Shown: positions 10,650 to 21,290 of the stretch, one piece after another
Position numbering within the stretch: the first letter of the stretch is position 1
How the letters are laid out: each line of letters begins with the position of its first letter
Assembly (NCBI RefSeq): GCF_028583425.1
Contig: NC_072800.1
Location: forward strand, 11,111,001-11,175,000
Source: Eublepharis macularius
Lineage: Eukaryota > Chordata > Lepidosauria > Squamata > Eublepharidae
Direction: 5' to 3'
Length of the DNA: 64,000 nt
Notes under the pieces: model-generated
What the model was told of the DNA's origin: nothing
The model's database searches: none
Seen by the model: only the letters and a program-made list of their open reading frames with translations
Translations under genes and position numbers: made by a program

Positions 10650-11928
10650 TTTCGGTATCTGAGGATAGCATTACGGCCAAATAGCTTAATTAATCTGTTG
10701 ATTGTCCTTTCTGGCTGCCCACCCTTTGAACAGTGGAAATTATAAGTTTGTCACCTACCCTGATGCTGGGAGGCCTGCAATTTCCAAAGGCTTTGGCTGT
10801 CTTACTTCAGTTAAATCCTAAGAAAGGTAAAACAAATGGATTTAACTTCTATTAAAGAAACAGAACTCTTTCTAAATATTAGAAAGAATCCAATGGCAAA
10901 AAAGAGAAGCAAGTAATGCAAATTAATCCATTTCTGTCCATAAAGAATGGCATGGTTGTCTTATGTTGCACTTATGACATGAAATCATAAATGACACAGA
11001 GGATTTGGTAAGTCATCAATTGTACATCAGAGTTTAAGAGGCTATTATTTCTCATCCCCAGGTTAAAATGCATTTTCCTTATTCTCAGGGCCATTGGCAG
11101 GTTTTCACAGTTTATTAATTACATCACGAGTACAATGCAGAATGCCACGAAGGCAAGGAATGGCTCCATTTTCTTTCTGTTCGTTTCCATTATATATATA
11201 TATTGTTTATTAAAAGAAACAAGAATTCAAGTCTATATCCTAAAAAAGGAGCCAGTCTCACAATGGTTAGAAAAATACATATGGCAGAATCCCATCCTTA
11301 CACATGTTATTCCAAAACATTATTTTAAAAGTTCAGTGTTCTAGAAACTTATCGGTAAAAGGATTGTGTCCATATAAATATTGTTTGTAATATATTAATG
11401 ATGTCAGATATGCTATATTCCACACTTCGTAGCCATTCTGAAATGGTGGGAAGGCCTATACATTTTCAATAAGCAGCTATACATATATGTGCTGCAATTA
11501 ATACATCTATATGCTGAATCAAGTCCTTCAAACAAAACTGCCTTTAGGGTCTTCAGGGATTTTATATTCTGTAATTTCATGAATTAATTTTAACATTGAA
11601 GCCCAAAATGTATGGACTTTTACACATCCCCCAAAATATGAAATTGATCCATTCTTGTTGCACCACATCATCAGCATGTATAAAGTGGAGTTTTATATAT
11701 GCATGATAATTTTTGTTGTATTAAATACCACCCAAATATAATTTTTTTTAAATGTCTTCATTATCCGTTGAGATCAATTTGTTGGTAATGTTTCCCAAAC
11801 CCACTGCCACTCCTGCATCATACTTCTTCTCCCAAGATCCTTTCCCACTTAAAGTGCCTTTCGTTCCTACAGACTTGATTTAATATTAACACATAAATAT
11901 CAGAAATACTTTTTAAATCGCCCTTGGC
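10650..11928. other. AT-rich intergenic or intronic sequence
   Basis: No exon or named repeat supported. Several short A/T-rich stretches. Confidence 0.4.
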
Positions 11929-12123
11929 AAAAATGGTCACATGGCCGGTGGCCCCGCCTCCTGATCTCCAGACAGAGGGGAGTTTAGATTGATCTCAGCG
12001 CCACTGGCGCAGAGGGCAATCTCAACTCCCCTCTGTCTGGAGATCAGGGGACGGGGTCACTGGCCATGTGACCATTTTCAAGAGGTGCCGGAACTCCGTT
12101 CCACCGCCTTCCTGCTGAAAAAA
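11929..12123. mobile_element. hAT foldback MITE, CAGGGCTTTTTTTC family, left end missing
   Basis: Inverted arms AAAATGGTCACATGGCCGGT and GGCCATGTGACCATTTTCAA with the GATCTCCAGACAGAGGGGAG core. The right end GCTGAAAAAAAGCCCT is present and the left terminus is lost. Confidence 0.85.
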
Positions 12124-12320
12124 AGCCCTTCTGGTTTAAAAAGACAGAGCCGGGGAGATTTCTCATCAGAGGGTTTGTTAATTTCATCTTCGCCTCCCCA
12201 AAGGCTCTGTTGAGTTCACCTCTCCACACCACGGTAATTTAAAAAGGGGATCGGTCCTCTGAGCGTTCCTTAATTTCATCTTTGCTTCTGTCAATTTCAC
12301 CTCCGCTTCATGCTCCAGCT
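12124..12320. repeat. Fragment of the TTTAAAAAGACAGAGCC foldback family
   Basis: TTTAAAAAGACAGAGCCGGG, GGGTTTGTTAATTTCATCTT and TCGCCTCCCCAAAGGCTCTG are shared with 24062-24290 and 25277-25705. Confidence 0.65.
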
Positions 12321-12380
12321 CACTCCTGATAATAACGGAGCTGCAGCATAGTGCACCAACTGGAGTCTCCTAGTTGACTC

Positions 12381-12501
12381 AGGGCCAAGCTACAAGTGAC
12401 GAATGACACTTGAACGGCAAGTGGATTGAGTGGAGGGCAAGCGAACAGGGAGAAATACACTTGCTGTTCAAGTGTCATTCGTCATGTGTAGCTTGGCCCT
12501 C
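12381..12501. mobile_element. Foldback MITE, AGGGCCAAGCTACAAGTGA family, short form
   Basis: Only about 120 bp: both ends are present but most of the inner arms are missing compared with the copies at 6629 and 43097, so it is an internally deleted member. Confidence 0.8.
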
Positions 12502-12994
12502 AGATGGGAGAACTATCTATTGTGCATTACAATAGTGAAGCCTTGATGTTACTATAGGATGGATCCAGGTGGCCAGATCGGCTGTGCTGAGGTAGGAGGC
12601 CATCCTCCAGGCCAGAGTGAGGTTGTAGAAAACATGTTTTTGCAGCGGCATTAACTTTGCTTTTCTAGCAGTAATGCTGGATCCAGTATAACTCCTAGGC
12701 TTTTAACTGAAAGTCTGCAAGGGTCAGATGAACTCCACAGAAAGTAGGGAATACGTGTCCTTCAAGATCTCTATCTTCTCAACGAGCTTTATTTCTGTCT
12801 TGTCTGGGTTCAATTTCAATTTGTTCATTTTCAGCTACAGCGGTCAGGCAGTGACCCAAGATTTCTACTGCATCGTATGGTGATTTGGTGTTAGGGGGTC
12901 TCAGCTTTCCTATCAGCTTTCTTGCTATACTACGAACTACGGAGGATTCATATGGAACCATGCATTCTCCTCCCTTGAAAATGCTATGCTAATG
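12502..12994. other. No gene recognised
   Basis: Single-copy-looking DNA left of the LTR element; no supported exon. Confidence 0.35.
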
Positions 12995-13411
12995 TGTCAG
13001 GTCCAGTGTATATTTTAACTGTACTGACACCATTTTCTAATGCTTCTAGTGTTTAAGTGCTTTCTTCCCAGGTGCACCAGTTCCCAGGCAGCTTCCCCAG
13101 CGGAGGAGACTGTTTTGTCTAACACCGTTCCACCAAGCATTGGCCTTGAAGGAGAGCAGCTTCCCAAGACTGAGAGATGTTGTTTTGAGAACTGTGGGGG
13201 GAGGCAAATCCAGATGGGTATTGTTACTTTGTACCGCATGCTTTGCCCTTCATTGGTAACAATGACTGTGTACCATCCTGAGTCTCCTATTCAGGACAGT
13301 GGACTATAATGGACCTTTTCTGCAGTAAAGTTTCCTTGTTCAATCAATGGACTCCTGTTTGCTTTTGAAAGGGAACCTGTAGGAAGAGCCTTATCTAGCC
13401 ACAAGCTGACA
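12995..13411 (+). repeat. 5' LTR of the chromovirus
   Basis: 417 bp, TG...CA ends inside TGTCAGG...GCTGACA. Same length as the 3' copy. No obvious tRNA primer-binding site follows directly; chromoviruses of the Sushi/Tf1 type may self-prime, but this was not tested. Confidence 0.93.
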
Positions 13412-13425
13412 TTTTGTTACCAATC

Positions 13426-16044
13426 ATGCCTGAGTCGGGCCCAGCGGAATCCAAGGTAGTCCCGGACAGGGATCCTTTGTTTGATCCGTATGCGTCCCCC
13501 GACAGTCAAACAGTGCAACCCCAAGAATCTCATGTGCCAGCCGGGGCTGGAGCTTCGACGTCTACACCGCCTCTCATCGACCTCAGCAGTGAAGGGACAA
13601 GGCCGACGGCTACCGCTCTCCCCTTGATCTCGCTACCCACCCCGTCGGAGTGGGGAGCCAGACCCCGAGAAACGCGAGAGCGCAGGGCCGGAGGGCTTCA
13701 TCCAAGAGTTTCGATGGACGGACGCCGAAGCCTAGAGACTGTCCCTGAGCTGGATAGCAGCCAACCGTGGCTGTTTTGGAACAGGACGGCCGAACAGACG
13801 GACGGGAACACATCTCGCCGCGGCGCCCTGAGTTGGGATTATTCGGAACTTGCCCCCTGGAAAGAGCCAACGGAAGTTCCTGAACATAGTTGGGTGCAAA
13901 TGCAAAGTCGCACCCATGCTGTAGATTCCGGCATCTCGGCAGTGACGGGCCTAGCCAAAGGAATTCTAGCAGCGAGATCACGAGTCGATCAAGGAGATCC
14001 TCCGCCTTGGGGGCCGTTTTCCCCGGTGAGTACAACCGAAGGAGGTTCCGTGATGGGGCAACCGGGTCCTAGCCGAATGCAACAGTTGGAAGCTAGGCTG
14101 ATTGATATGGAGGAAAGTTTGGCTCATGCCATTCACCTAATCTCAGCGATGGGGGCAGGGGAGAGAATCTCACCTGAAGAAATGGCGGTACAAATCGCCA
14201 CCCTCCAAAGTGTCATGTCCTATCCAGTGGAGGACGCCCCGCAGCAGCCGCTGCCTTCGGGAGAGGAGGAATACTATCCTGGAGAACCGGGAGAGTCGCC
14301 CGCGGAACTCCCTAGAAAAGACGAAACCCCGCCGCGCGGGGATACTCCAGCTGAGGTACCTGGAGAGACTCCGACGGAAACCCCTAAATCGGACGGGGAT
14401 CCATCTCCCAAGGAGACTCCAGCGGAGGAGCCTAGAGAGGAGGAAGAAGGGCCAACCCGTCCAACCGAAACGACGGTGATACCCCCTCCCGCTTCTCCAA
14501 CGACAGTTCGGCCGGATCAGACGGAAGAGCCTCCGGCCCCTTCTGAGGAGGAATTACCGCAACGACCGCTAGAAGTGGTTCCCATTCAACAAACCCCGAG
14601 CGCCCCGACGCCACAAGACCAGCCTTTGCGTCCCAGAGACACGACGCCGAGAGGGGCAAGCCCGCGCGGCCCACCACCCATCAGGCCTTCGCCGCTGCGG
14701 CCCCTTCCGCTTCGACCGCAACTAACTCCTTCGCAGCAACCGATACGTTTGCCACTTGAGCAGCCCGTAATACCACCTCCGAACCAACCGGTGGGGCCTA
14801 CACCACTACGACCCCACCAACCCGTCCCTCAGCGGCCGGTCATTACTCAGCCGCACCGGCCACCTCCACCTCAACCGCTACTGCCAGCACCTCCTGTATT
14901 GCCACCACCAGCCCGACCGAGATTGCAGCCGCCTGTCCAACCACGACTGCAGCCACCGGCCCAGCCGAGAGCACCACCGCCAGCCCAGCCGAGGCCGCCA
15001 CCCCCGGCTCAACCGGTGATGCCGCCGCCAGCGCAACCAGCACCGCTACCACAACCGGGTCCCCCCATACCTCATGTGCCATTGATGCTTCCGACGGACT
15101 TCTACCCAGCACCGGCTCCGAGGCAAGACCTCCCGATGGGTTGGGTGAAACTGGAAGCTACTTTTGATGGGGATCCCTCCAAACTGGGATTTTTCCTAGT
15201 GCAAGTCGTGCAATTCTTCAACCGGTGGGGACACCTCTTCGGCAGCGAGGCCAGTCAAATTGAACATCTCAGCTCCCGCTTACAAGGCAAAGCCGCGGAC
15301 TGGTATGTAGGACTATACAATATCGGGGCCCCGGAACTTAATACTCTCCAGGGGTTGGTGGATGCTATTCGAGCGCAATATGAAGACCCCTTAGAGGAAA
15401 CCAGGGCCCGAACAGAATTGCAAGCCATTAAACAGGGCAGCATGTCGGTGAGAGACTATATCACGAAATTCCGACAATTGGCCGCCAAATGCCCTAGGTG
15501 TGAGGAGTCCACCAAAATCATTCTATTCAAGCAAGGACTAAACCCGAGACTTTTGGACAGAGCCCTCATGCAGGACAATCCCCCTACGTTGTTAGGTTGG
15601 ATCCAACTTGCATGCGAAGTTGAGAATCGCATTTTGGAAGTCCGTTTGGTTGAACAACAACAACAAACGGGACAAAGAAGACCCTTGACTTTACAGAAGG
15701 GAGGACGGGGAGCTGGGTACGCCACCCGTGGAGCGAGAGATGCTAGATGGCAACAAGGGCTGTGTTTGCAATGCGGACAAGCCGGTCACTTTGCAGCACA
15801 ATGCCCCTACCGGCCTGTGCAAAGACCTCCGCTTCAACTACGGCGCCCAACCCTTGCTCCATTTCCTACTCTCCAACGCCCGATTCCCGCGCCACGCGCG
15901 AACAGAGGCCGCGGCGCTTCCCAAAGGCCCGCCTCAGAGAGAGGACTGGAAGCGGAAGAAGTTATGGAATACGACCCCGCTTCCCCAAACGCAGAAGTCA
16001 ACCCAGAAAGCCCCCAGTCGGGAAACGAGATGGATCTGTCGTAA
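13426..16044 (+). CDS. Chromovirus gag
   Basis: Fossil element gene, about 872 codons counted from the first ATG after the LTR. The first half is an acidic then extremely proline-rich region (to about residue 560), unusually long for this family. A retrotransposon gag core follows (from about residue 579: FDGDPSKLGFFLVQVVQFF, then LQGKAADWYVG). Near residue 780 there is one CCHC zinc knuckle, CLQCGQAGHFAAQC, which would bind the element's RNA. The 3' end overlaps pol by about 300 bp. The layout (gag core plus single knuckle, then pol in the -1 frame) resembles PEG10-type relatives. Not a host gene. Confidence 0.93.
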   Translation: MPESGPAESKVVPDRDPLFDPYASPDSQTVQPQESHVPAGAGASTSTPPLIDLSSEGTRPTATALPLISLPTPSEWGARPRETRERRAGGLHPRVSMDGRRSLETVPELDSSQPWLFWNRTAEQTDGNTSRRGALSWDYSELAPWKEPTEVPEHSWVQMQSRTHAVDSGISAVTGLAKGILAARSRVDQGDPPPWGPFSPVSTTEGGSVMGQPGPSRMQQLEARLIDMEESLAHAIHLISAMGAGERISPEEMAVQIATLQSVMSYPVEDAPQQPLPSGEEEYYPGEPGESPAELPRKDETPPRGDTPAEVPGETPTETPKSDGDPSPKETPAEEPREEEEGPTRPTETTVIPPPASPTTVRPDQTEEPPAPSEEELPQRPLEVVPIQQTPSAPTPQDQPLRPRDTTPRGASPRGPPPIRPSPLRPLPLRPQLTPSQQPIRLPLEQPVIPPPNQPVGPTPLRPHQPVPQRPVITQPHRPPPPQPLLPAPPVLPPPARPRLQPPVQPRLQPPAQPRAPPPAQPRPPPPAQPVMPPPAQPAPLPQPGPPIPHVPLMLPTDFYPAPAPRQDLPMGWVKLEATFDGDPSKLGFFLVQVVQFFNRWGHLFGSEASQIEHLSSRLQGKAADWYVGLYNIGAPELNTLQGLVDAIRAQYEDPLEETRARTELQAIKQGSMSVRDYITKFRQLAAKCPRCEESTKIILFKQGLNPRLLDRALMQDNPPTLLGWIQLACEVENRILEVRLVEQQQQTGQRRPLTLQKGGRGAGYATRGARDARWQQGLCLQCGQAGHFAAQCPYRPVQRPPLQLRRPTLAPFPTLQRPIPAPRANRGRGASQRPASERGLEAEEVMEYDPASPNAEVNPESPQSGNEMDLS
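16020..16026 (+). promoter_or_regulatory. Probable -1 ribosomal frameshift heptamer G GGA AAC
   Basis: The heptamer GGGAAAC sits in the gag frame as G GGA AAC, six codons before the gag stop. The pol frame is -1 relative to gag and open through this point. The same heptamer is used by the domesticated relative PEG10, so this is the likely gag-pol expression signal of the family. Confidence 0.8.
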
Positions 16045-19000
16045 AAGGGCCCAAACGACAGATCCGCCCCAAGCCCGTCCCTGCACGGAACCGGCCGCCT
16101 GGGTCCATCTTATTCATGCCAGTAACTCTAATCAACCCAGAGAGAAAAATGCACATCCGAGTGCAAGCCCTTATCGACTCGGGCTGTTCGAGAGACATCA
16201 TCGCCCCAGCTCTAGTCAATGGACTAGTCTTACCAACTCGGGAATTACAAAATCCAGTAATCTTTGAACAAATGGATGGCACCAATATGAACCCTGTTAC
16301 CACTGAGACCATCCCAGTGATCACAGGCATGGGACAACATTGGGAAAAGAGGTCTTTTGTCATCAGCTCCACTGCCAAATACCCGTTAATTCTAGGCAGC
16401 AAGTGGCTATGTGATCACAATCCCTACATAGACTGGGCACAAGGATGTATCACCTTCAGTCATGCCAACTGCAAAAATCACCGTTGGAACCAAAACTGGG
16501 GCAATGATCCAACTCATACTGAAAAGGCCCTTCTTACTCAAGAAGAAATCAACCAAATACCCGAACCGTATTGGCCTTTTCTAAACGCTTTTTCCGAGGA
16601 GGAAGCTGATACTCTACCCCCGCACCGACGAACGGACTGTGCGGTAGAAATTTTACCCGGAGCCTCACTGCCCAAAGGACGACTCTATCCCATGAGTCTC
16701 CATGAACGAGAAGAGCTCCGGAAATTCATCGACACCAACCTCCAACGAGGGTTCATCCGCCCAGCCAACAGCCCCCACGCCGCTCCGGTCCTCTTCGTGA
16801 AAAAGAAGGATGGGGGACTACGACTGTGCACGGACTTTCGAGGACTTAATGCAGTGTCCACCAACAACGCCTATCCTATACCACTCATCCGAGACCTTCT
16901 CAACGTCGTGGCCCAAGGTAAGATCTTTACAAAATTAGACTTAAAAGATGCTTACTTCCACGTCCGTATCAAGGCAGGGGATGAGTGGAAAACCGCATTT
17001 AATACGCCCCTCGGACAATATGAATACCTAGTTATGCCTTTTGGATTGACGGGAGCCCCGTCTGTATTTATGTCCATGATAAACGAAGTTCTGCACGAAT
17101 TTCTGTACAAAGGGGTGGTGGTGTACCTTGATGATGTCTTAATTTATTCAGACACAGAGGAAGAACATATTCAAATGGTACAAAAGGTCCTGGCCACCTT
17201 GATGAATAATAAACTGCCCATCAAGTTGTCCAAATGTGAATTCCATAAAACTGAACTCACTTACCTTGGATATTGCATCTCCCAAGAGGGTTTAAAAATG
17301 GATCCGACCAAAATACAAGCGATTCAAGAATGGCAAACACCCACCACCCGTAAAGAACTACAATCCTTCCTGGGTTTTGCCAACTTCTATAGAGACTTTA
17401 TAGCAAATTTCGCCCAAATCACGCTCCCCTTAACAGAATTGTTGAAAACAAAAGATAAAGGGGACCAAGCTAAAAAACCCTCCTCCAAACTACAATGGAC
17501 CTCCGATTGCCAAACTGCTTTCGAATGCCTGAAAAAGCAATTTGTAACGGAACCCATCCTCTCCCACCCCAACGAACAGTCCCCTTTCGTAGTGCAAGTC
17601 GACGCCAGCGATACGGCAATAGGGGGAGTTTTACTGCAGAAGGGGGAGGATGGAAAATTGCGGCCTTGTGCGTTCTTGTCTAGAAAATTTTCGGAGGCGG
17701 AAAGGAATTGGAATGTGTGGGAGAAGGAGGCTTTTGCAGTAAAAGCAGCCCTTACTAATTGGAGACATTGGCTGGAGGGGGCGCGGTACCCCTTCGAGGT
17801 GTGGACAGATCATAAAAATCTGGAGGCCCTCCGAAGCCCACGCAGACTGAATGCCAAGCAATTGCGATGGGCGGAATTCTTTTCCAAATTCAACTTCACT
17901 CTAAATTATCTCCCGGGCAAGACTAACTTTTTGGCGGACGCCCTATCGCGCATGCCCCAACACAGGAGCAAACGGGAGGAGACTGTCGACACGGTCTTCT
18001 CGCCTACGCAACTTGGGGGCGTAGTGACTACTCGCAGTCGAGCCAAACAGCCCCTCCCGGCCAACCAGGAGTGGAAATCGAAACTTAAAACTGAGGTGGA
18101 AAAGGAGGGGGATAAGGCTCCGCGAAACAAACTGGTCCAATCCCCACAGGAGGATTGGCTAGCTGGGAGCAAGTTTTATGTCCCAGACAGCCTCCGGCTG
18201 GAGGTTTTGCAGCGCTGTCATGATGCTCCCACTGCTGGTCATTATGGGTATCTGAAAACATTGCATCTAATCCAAAGGCAGTTCTGGTGGCCGGGCATGC
18301 GCAAAGACATTTCCCAATATGTTAGTTCCTGCCCCGTTTGCCTCAGCGCCAAAACCAGAAAAGGAAAACCTCCGGGTCTCCTGCAACCATTGGAAACACC
18401 CAACAGACCTTGGGAAATAATATCTATGGACTTTATCACTGATCTATCTATTTCAAAAGGACATAATTGCATTTTAGTCGTGGTAGATCTGTTCTCCAAA
18501 CAAGCTCATTTTATTCCCTGTACTGCTATACCCACCGCTCGAAAACTAGCAGATTTATTTTTAAAACACATCGTAAAATTACATTCTTTTCCGTCCAAGG
18601 TGATTTCGGATCGCGGCGGACAGTTCGTTGCCAACTTCTGGCGGGAGCTTTTGAGAATGTTGAATATTGAGCAAGGCATCAGCTCAAGCCACCACCCACA
18701 AACCGACGGACAATCCGAAAAAACAAACCAGATACTAGAACAGTTTCTTCGTTGCTACATTAATTTCCAACAAGATAATTGGGTAGACCTTCTCCCTCTG
18801 GCCGAATTCTCATATAACAACAGTGTACACGCTTCAACTGGAGAGGCCCCTTTCAAAATTGTCTATGGAGCTCACTTCAATCCCTTCCCGTTGGACGCTC
18901 CCCCTCTCCATTCCTCTAATCTGCCCGATGTATCTTCGTGGTGGGGGGAGGCGGCGCAACAATGGACTCTTATTAAGAAACATCTTGAAAAAGCCAAACT

Positions 19001-19490
19001 GGATTACAAAAAATACGCAGATCGCCATCGTGTGGCCGAATGGGATTTACAACCTGGAGATCATGTGTATATTTCCACAAAGAACCTGAAACTAGCTCAG
19101 ACAAGCCGTAAACTCGCTCTGAAATTCCTGGGACCTTTCCCTGTGCGCAAAATAATAAATAAAGTAACTGTTGCTGTAACTTTGCCCAAGAACTTATGCC
19201 ACGTACACGATACGTTCCATGTCAGTCTTTTGAAAAGGGCTCCTACCGATGACAAGTGGCACATCAAAGCTCCACCCATTCCAACTTTGATTGACGACCA
19301 AATACACTATGAGGTGCAACAAATTTTGGACTCTAAACTCAAACGAAATCAGCTTTTTTACCTCATTAGATGGAAGGACTTTGATTCTGGGTACGATGAG
19401 TGGGTGAACTCTGTACATGTTCATGCTCCTAGATTAACCAAAGCTTTTCATACTCGCTACCCATATAAACCAGGGGGGGATCTGTTTTAA
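16027..19490 (+). CDS. Chromovirus pol (protease, RT, RNase H, integrase, chromodomain)
   Basis: Fossil element gene in the -1 frame after gag; the open frame itself extends upstream to 15747. Order of parts: aspartic protease (ALIDSGCS), reverse transcriptase (KKKDGGLRLCTDFRGLN, then LVMPFGLTGAPSVF and the YLDD catalytic box near 17125), RNase H (VQVDASDTAIGG), and the integrase zinc region (HDAPTAGHYG, then SCPVCLSAK). The integrase core follows (MDFITDL, VISDRGGQF, SSHHPQTDGQSE), and the frame ends in a chromodomain (QILDSKLKRNQLFYLIRWKD). Chromodomains can guide integration through histone marks. The reading frame looks whole. Confidence 0.93.
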
Positions 19491-19501
19491 GGGGGGCAGA
19501 A
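19489..19501 (+). other. Polypurine tract
   Basis: AAGGGGGGCAGAA directly before the 3' LTR; plus-strand priming site of the element. Confidence 0.8.
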
Positions 19502-19918
19502 TGTCAGGTCCAGTGTATATCTAAACTGTACTGACTCCATTTTCTAATGCTTCTAGTGTTTAAGTGCTTTCTTCCCAGGTGCACCAGTTCCCAGGCAGCA
19601 TTCCCACCGGAGGCGACTGTTTTGTCTAACACCGTTCCACCAAGCATTGGCCTTGAAGGAGAGCAGCTTCCCAGGATTGAAAGATGTTGTTTTGAGAACT
19701 GTGGGGGGAGGCTGATTCAGACGGATATTGTTACTTTGTACCTCATGCTTTGCCCTTCATTGGTAACAATGACTGTGTACCATCCTGAGTCTCCTATTCA
19801 GGACAGTGGACTATAATGGACCTTTTCTGCAGTAAAGTTTCCTTGTTCAATCAATGGACTCCTGTTTGCTTTTGAAAGGGAACCTGTAGGAAGCGCCTTA
19901 TCTAGCCACAAGCTGACA
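19502..19918 (+). repeat. 3' LTR of the chromovirus
   Basis: 417 bp, about 96% identical to the 5' LTR by eye, TG...CA ends. Confidence 0.93.
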
Positions 19919-20124
19919 CAAGCTTAATTCAAAAGCATTTTGCCAGGGCAAGGTATAGGCACTGCCTTGTGATGAAAATCAATTAGACCTTGCAATTGTA
20001 TTCAGCTACCTAAGAATAAGCTCCATTGAATACCATTGGACTTACTTCTCAGCAATCATGCATAAGATCACTTTTATTGCAGTGTGCTTGCGGTAGTTTG
20101 ACACTGATGGGCTGATATAGCATC

Positions 20125-20225
20125 ATGGCACAGAATGTTCACAAACACTCCAACTTCTCCATCAACAAAGCTGCCAGAGAGACTGACCAGATGATGTACT
20201 ACCAGTATCACTCCTCTGTACTTGG
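20125..20225. repeat. Ancient dispersed repeat, first of two copies
   Basis: Shares CACAGAATGTTCACAAACA, AAGCTGCCAGAGA and CAGATGAT with 22200-22305, same orientation. Roughly 75% similar by eye. Family unknown. Confidence 0.6.
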
Positions 20226-20509
20226 ACTGACTTCTGAGTTAATATGCCCAACTGGGCAAATAGCACACCTCCTAAGGCCTTTTTAGGTTGATAAAATGGG
20301 GCAGGGGGAAGGTGCCTTTCTGCCCATGTCTCACAGTCCTAATCCAAAGTGTGCCCCCATGCTCCTAGGAAGCAAAGAGCTCCCAGCACATTCCTGTGAC
20401 CTAACGTGGGGCCTTACCCTTTGAGAAGAAAAGACTGTGCCATGTTTATTTCTAAACACTACAAAGAGGCAGCTCCCAAGAAGACAGAAGTCAGTGGGCA
20501 AGATCTTAC

Positions 20510-20631
20510 CTGCAAGGGTTCCATTCTGCTTGATCCATCTAATGTTGCTTCCACATTTATTTCCTGAGCCACAGTATTATTATGGTGTCGATGTCGAGTC
20601 ATGTATTCATATGTGCTCAGCTTCTTAACCA
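20510..20631 (-). CDS. ZDHHC11: ZDHHC11 exon 6 (TTxE-like motif, start of C-terminal tail)
   Basis: It completes Leu262 and encodes 40 residues: VKKLSTYEYM, corresponding to the TTxE motif that follows TM4 in DHHC enzymes, then a polar, His-rich cytosolic tail ending GSSRMEPLQ. The acceptor is gtatgcag and the donor gtaaga, in phase 0. Because a donor is present the gene must continue leftwards. The next stretch is the chromovirus (12995-19918), so the element sits in antisense within the following intron if the downstream exon is real. Confidence 0.88.
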
Positions 20632-20887
20632 CTGCATACAAAGAAATTATTTGTACTTTTTTAGCTTAAAAAAACCAATTCCCTTAGCTCAACAGCTTAG
20701 GCTGCTGATATCAAATTCAGAAGAAGTGCACTTAACAAGACACAATCTGAATTACGTATCCGTAATGTGGCATGGCAATCTAATTCAAACTAGCAAAATA
20801 GCTTTCATTATTGTGGGCATGGACGTGTGCTGGAAGAGATTCCCAGCAACCAGAGCGAACGGCAAGTTTTCCTTTTCCTCCAATGGT

Positions 20888-21290
20888 GGTGGAGAGTGCC
20901 CTCAAGTCATAGCTGACTTATGGTGACCCCTGGTGGGGTTTTCATGGCAAGAGACTAACAGAGGTGGTTTGCCATTGCCTGCCTCTGCGACGCTGGTTTT
21001 CATTGGAGGTCCAGGGCTTTTCATCTGGGAAAAGAGGTGGTGGAACTCAGTGGTGGAACTCAAGACCGCACAATGACGCCACTTTGGGTCAGCTGGAACA
21101 AGAGGGGAGTTTTTTAAAGTTTAAATGGCCCTCGGTGAAAATGGTCACATGGCCGGTGGCCCCGCCCCCCTGATCTCCAGACAGAGGGGAGTTTAGATCG
21201 CCCTCCGCGCTGTGTCACGACAAGGCCGACTCTGCTTCGCTTCTGAGATCTGATGAGATCAGGCTCTCCTGGGCTATCCAGGGCAGGGCT
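20888..21290 (-). repeat. 5S-derived SINE split by a hAT MITE
   Basis: The SINE body (20888-21010) and head (21222-21290, GATCTGATGAGATCAGGCT, the 5S-like part) flank a CAGGGCTTTT hAT element. Some SINE sequence between them is missing, so the insertion was accompanied or followed by deletion. Confidence 0.75.
21012..21222. mobile_element. hAT foldback MITE, CAGGGCTTTTTTTC family, one arm only
   Basis: Starts CAGGGCTTTTCATCTGGGAA, contains GTGACGCCACTTTGGGTCAG-like and GATCTCCAGACAGAGGGGAG blocks, and ends near the hairpin centre. Sits inside the 5S SINE. Confidence 0.8.

Larger units (their letters stand above)
12995..19918 (+). mobile_element. Ty3/gypsy chromovirus, looks whole
   Basis: 6.9-kb LTR retrotransposon fossil: LTR, gag, pol, polypurine tract, LTR. 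The LTRs (417 bp each) start TGTCAGG and end GCTGACA. Gag and pol are both long and open and overlap, and pol ends in a chromodomain, which places it in the chromovirus branch, the same group as vertebrate Sushi-type elements from which the domesticated PEG10/RTL genes descend. I count about 17 differences between the two LTRs (about 4%). With an assumed neutral rate near 1e-9 per site per year that would be about 20 million years, with wide error. A matching target duplication was not found. No envelope gene. It lies in antisense to ZDHHC11, probably in an intron. Confidence 0.95.
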
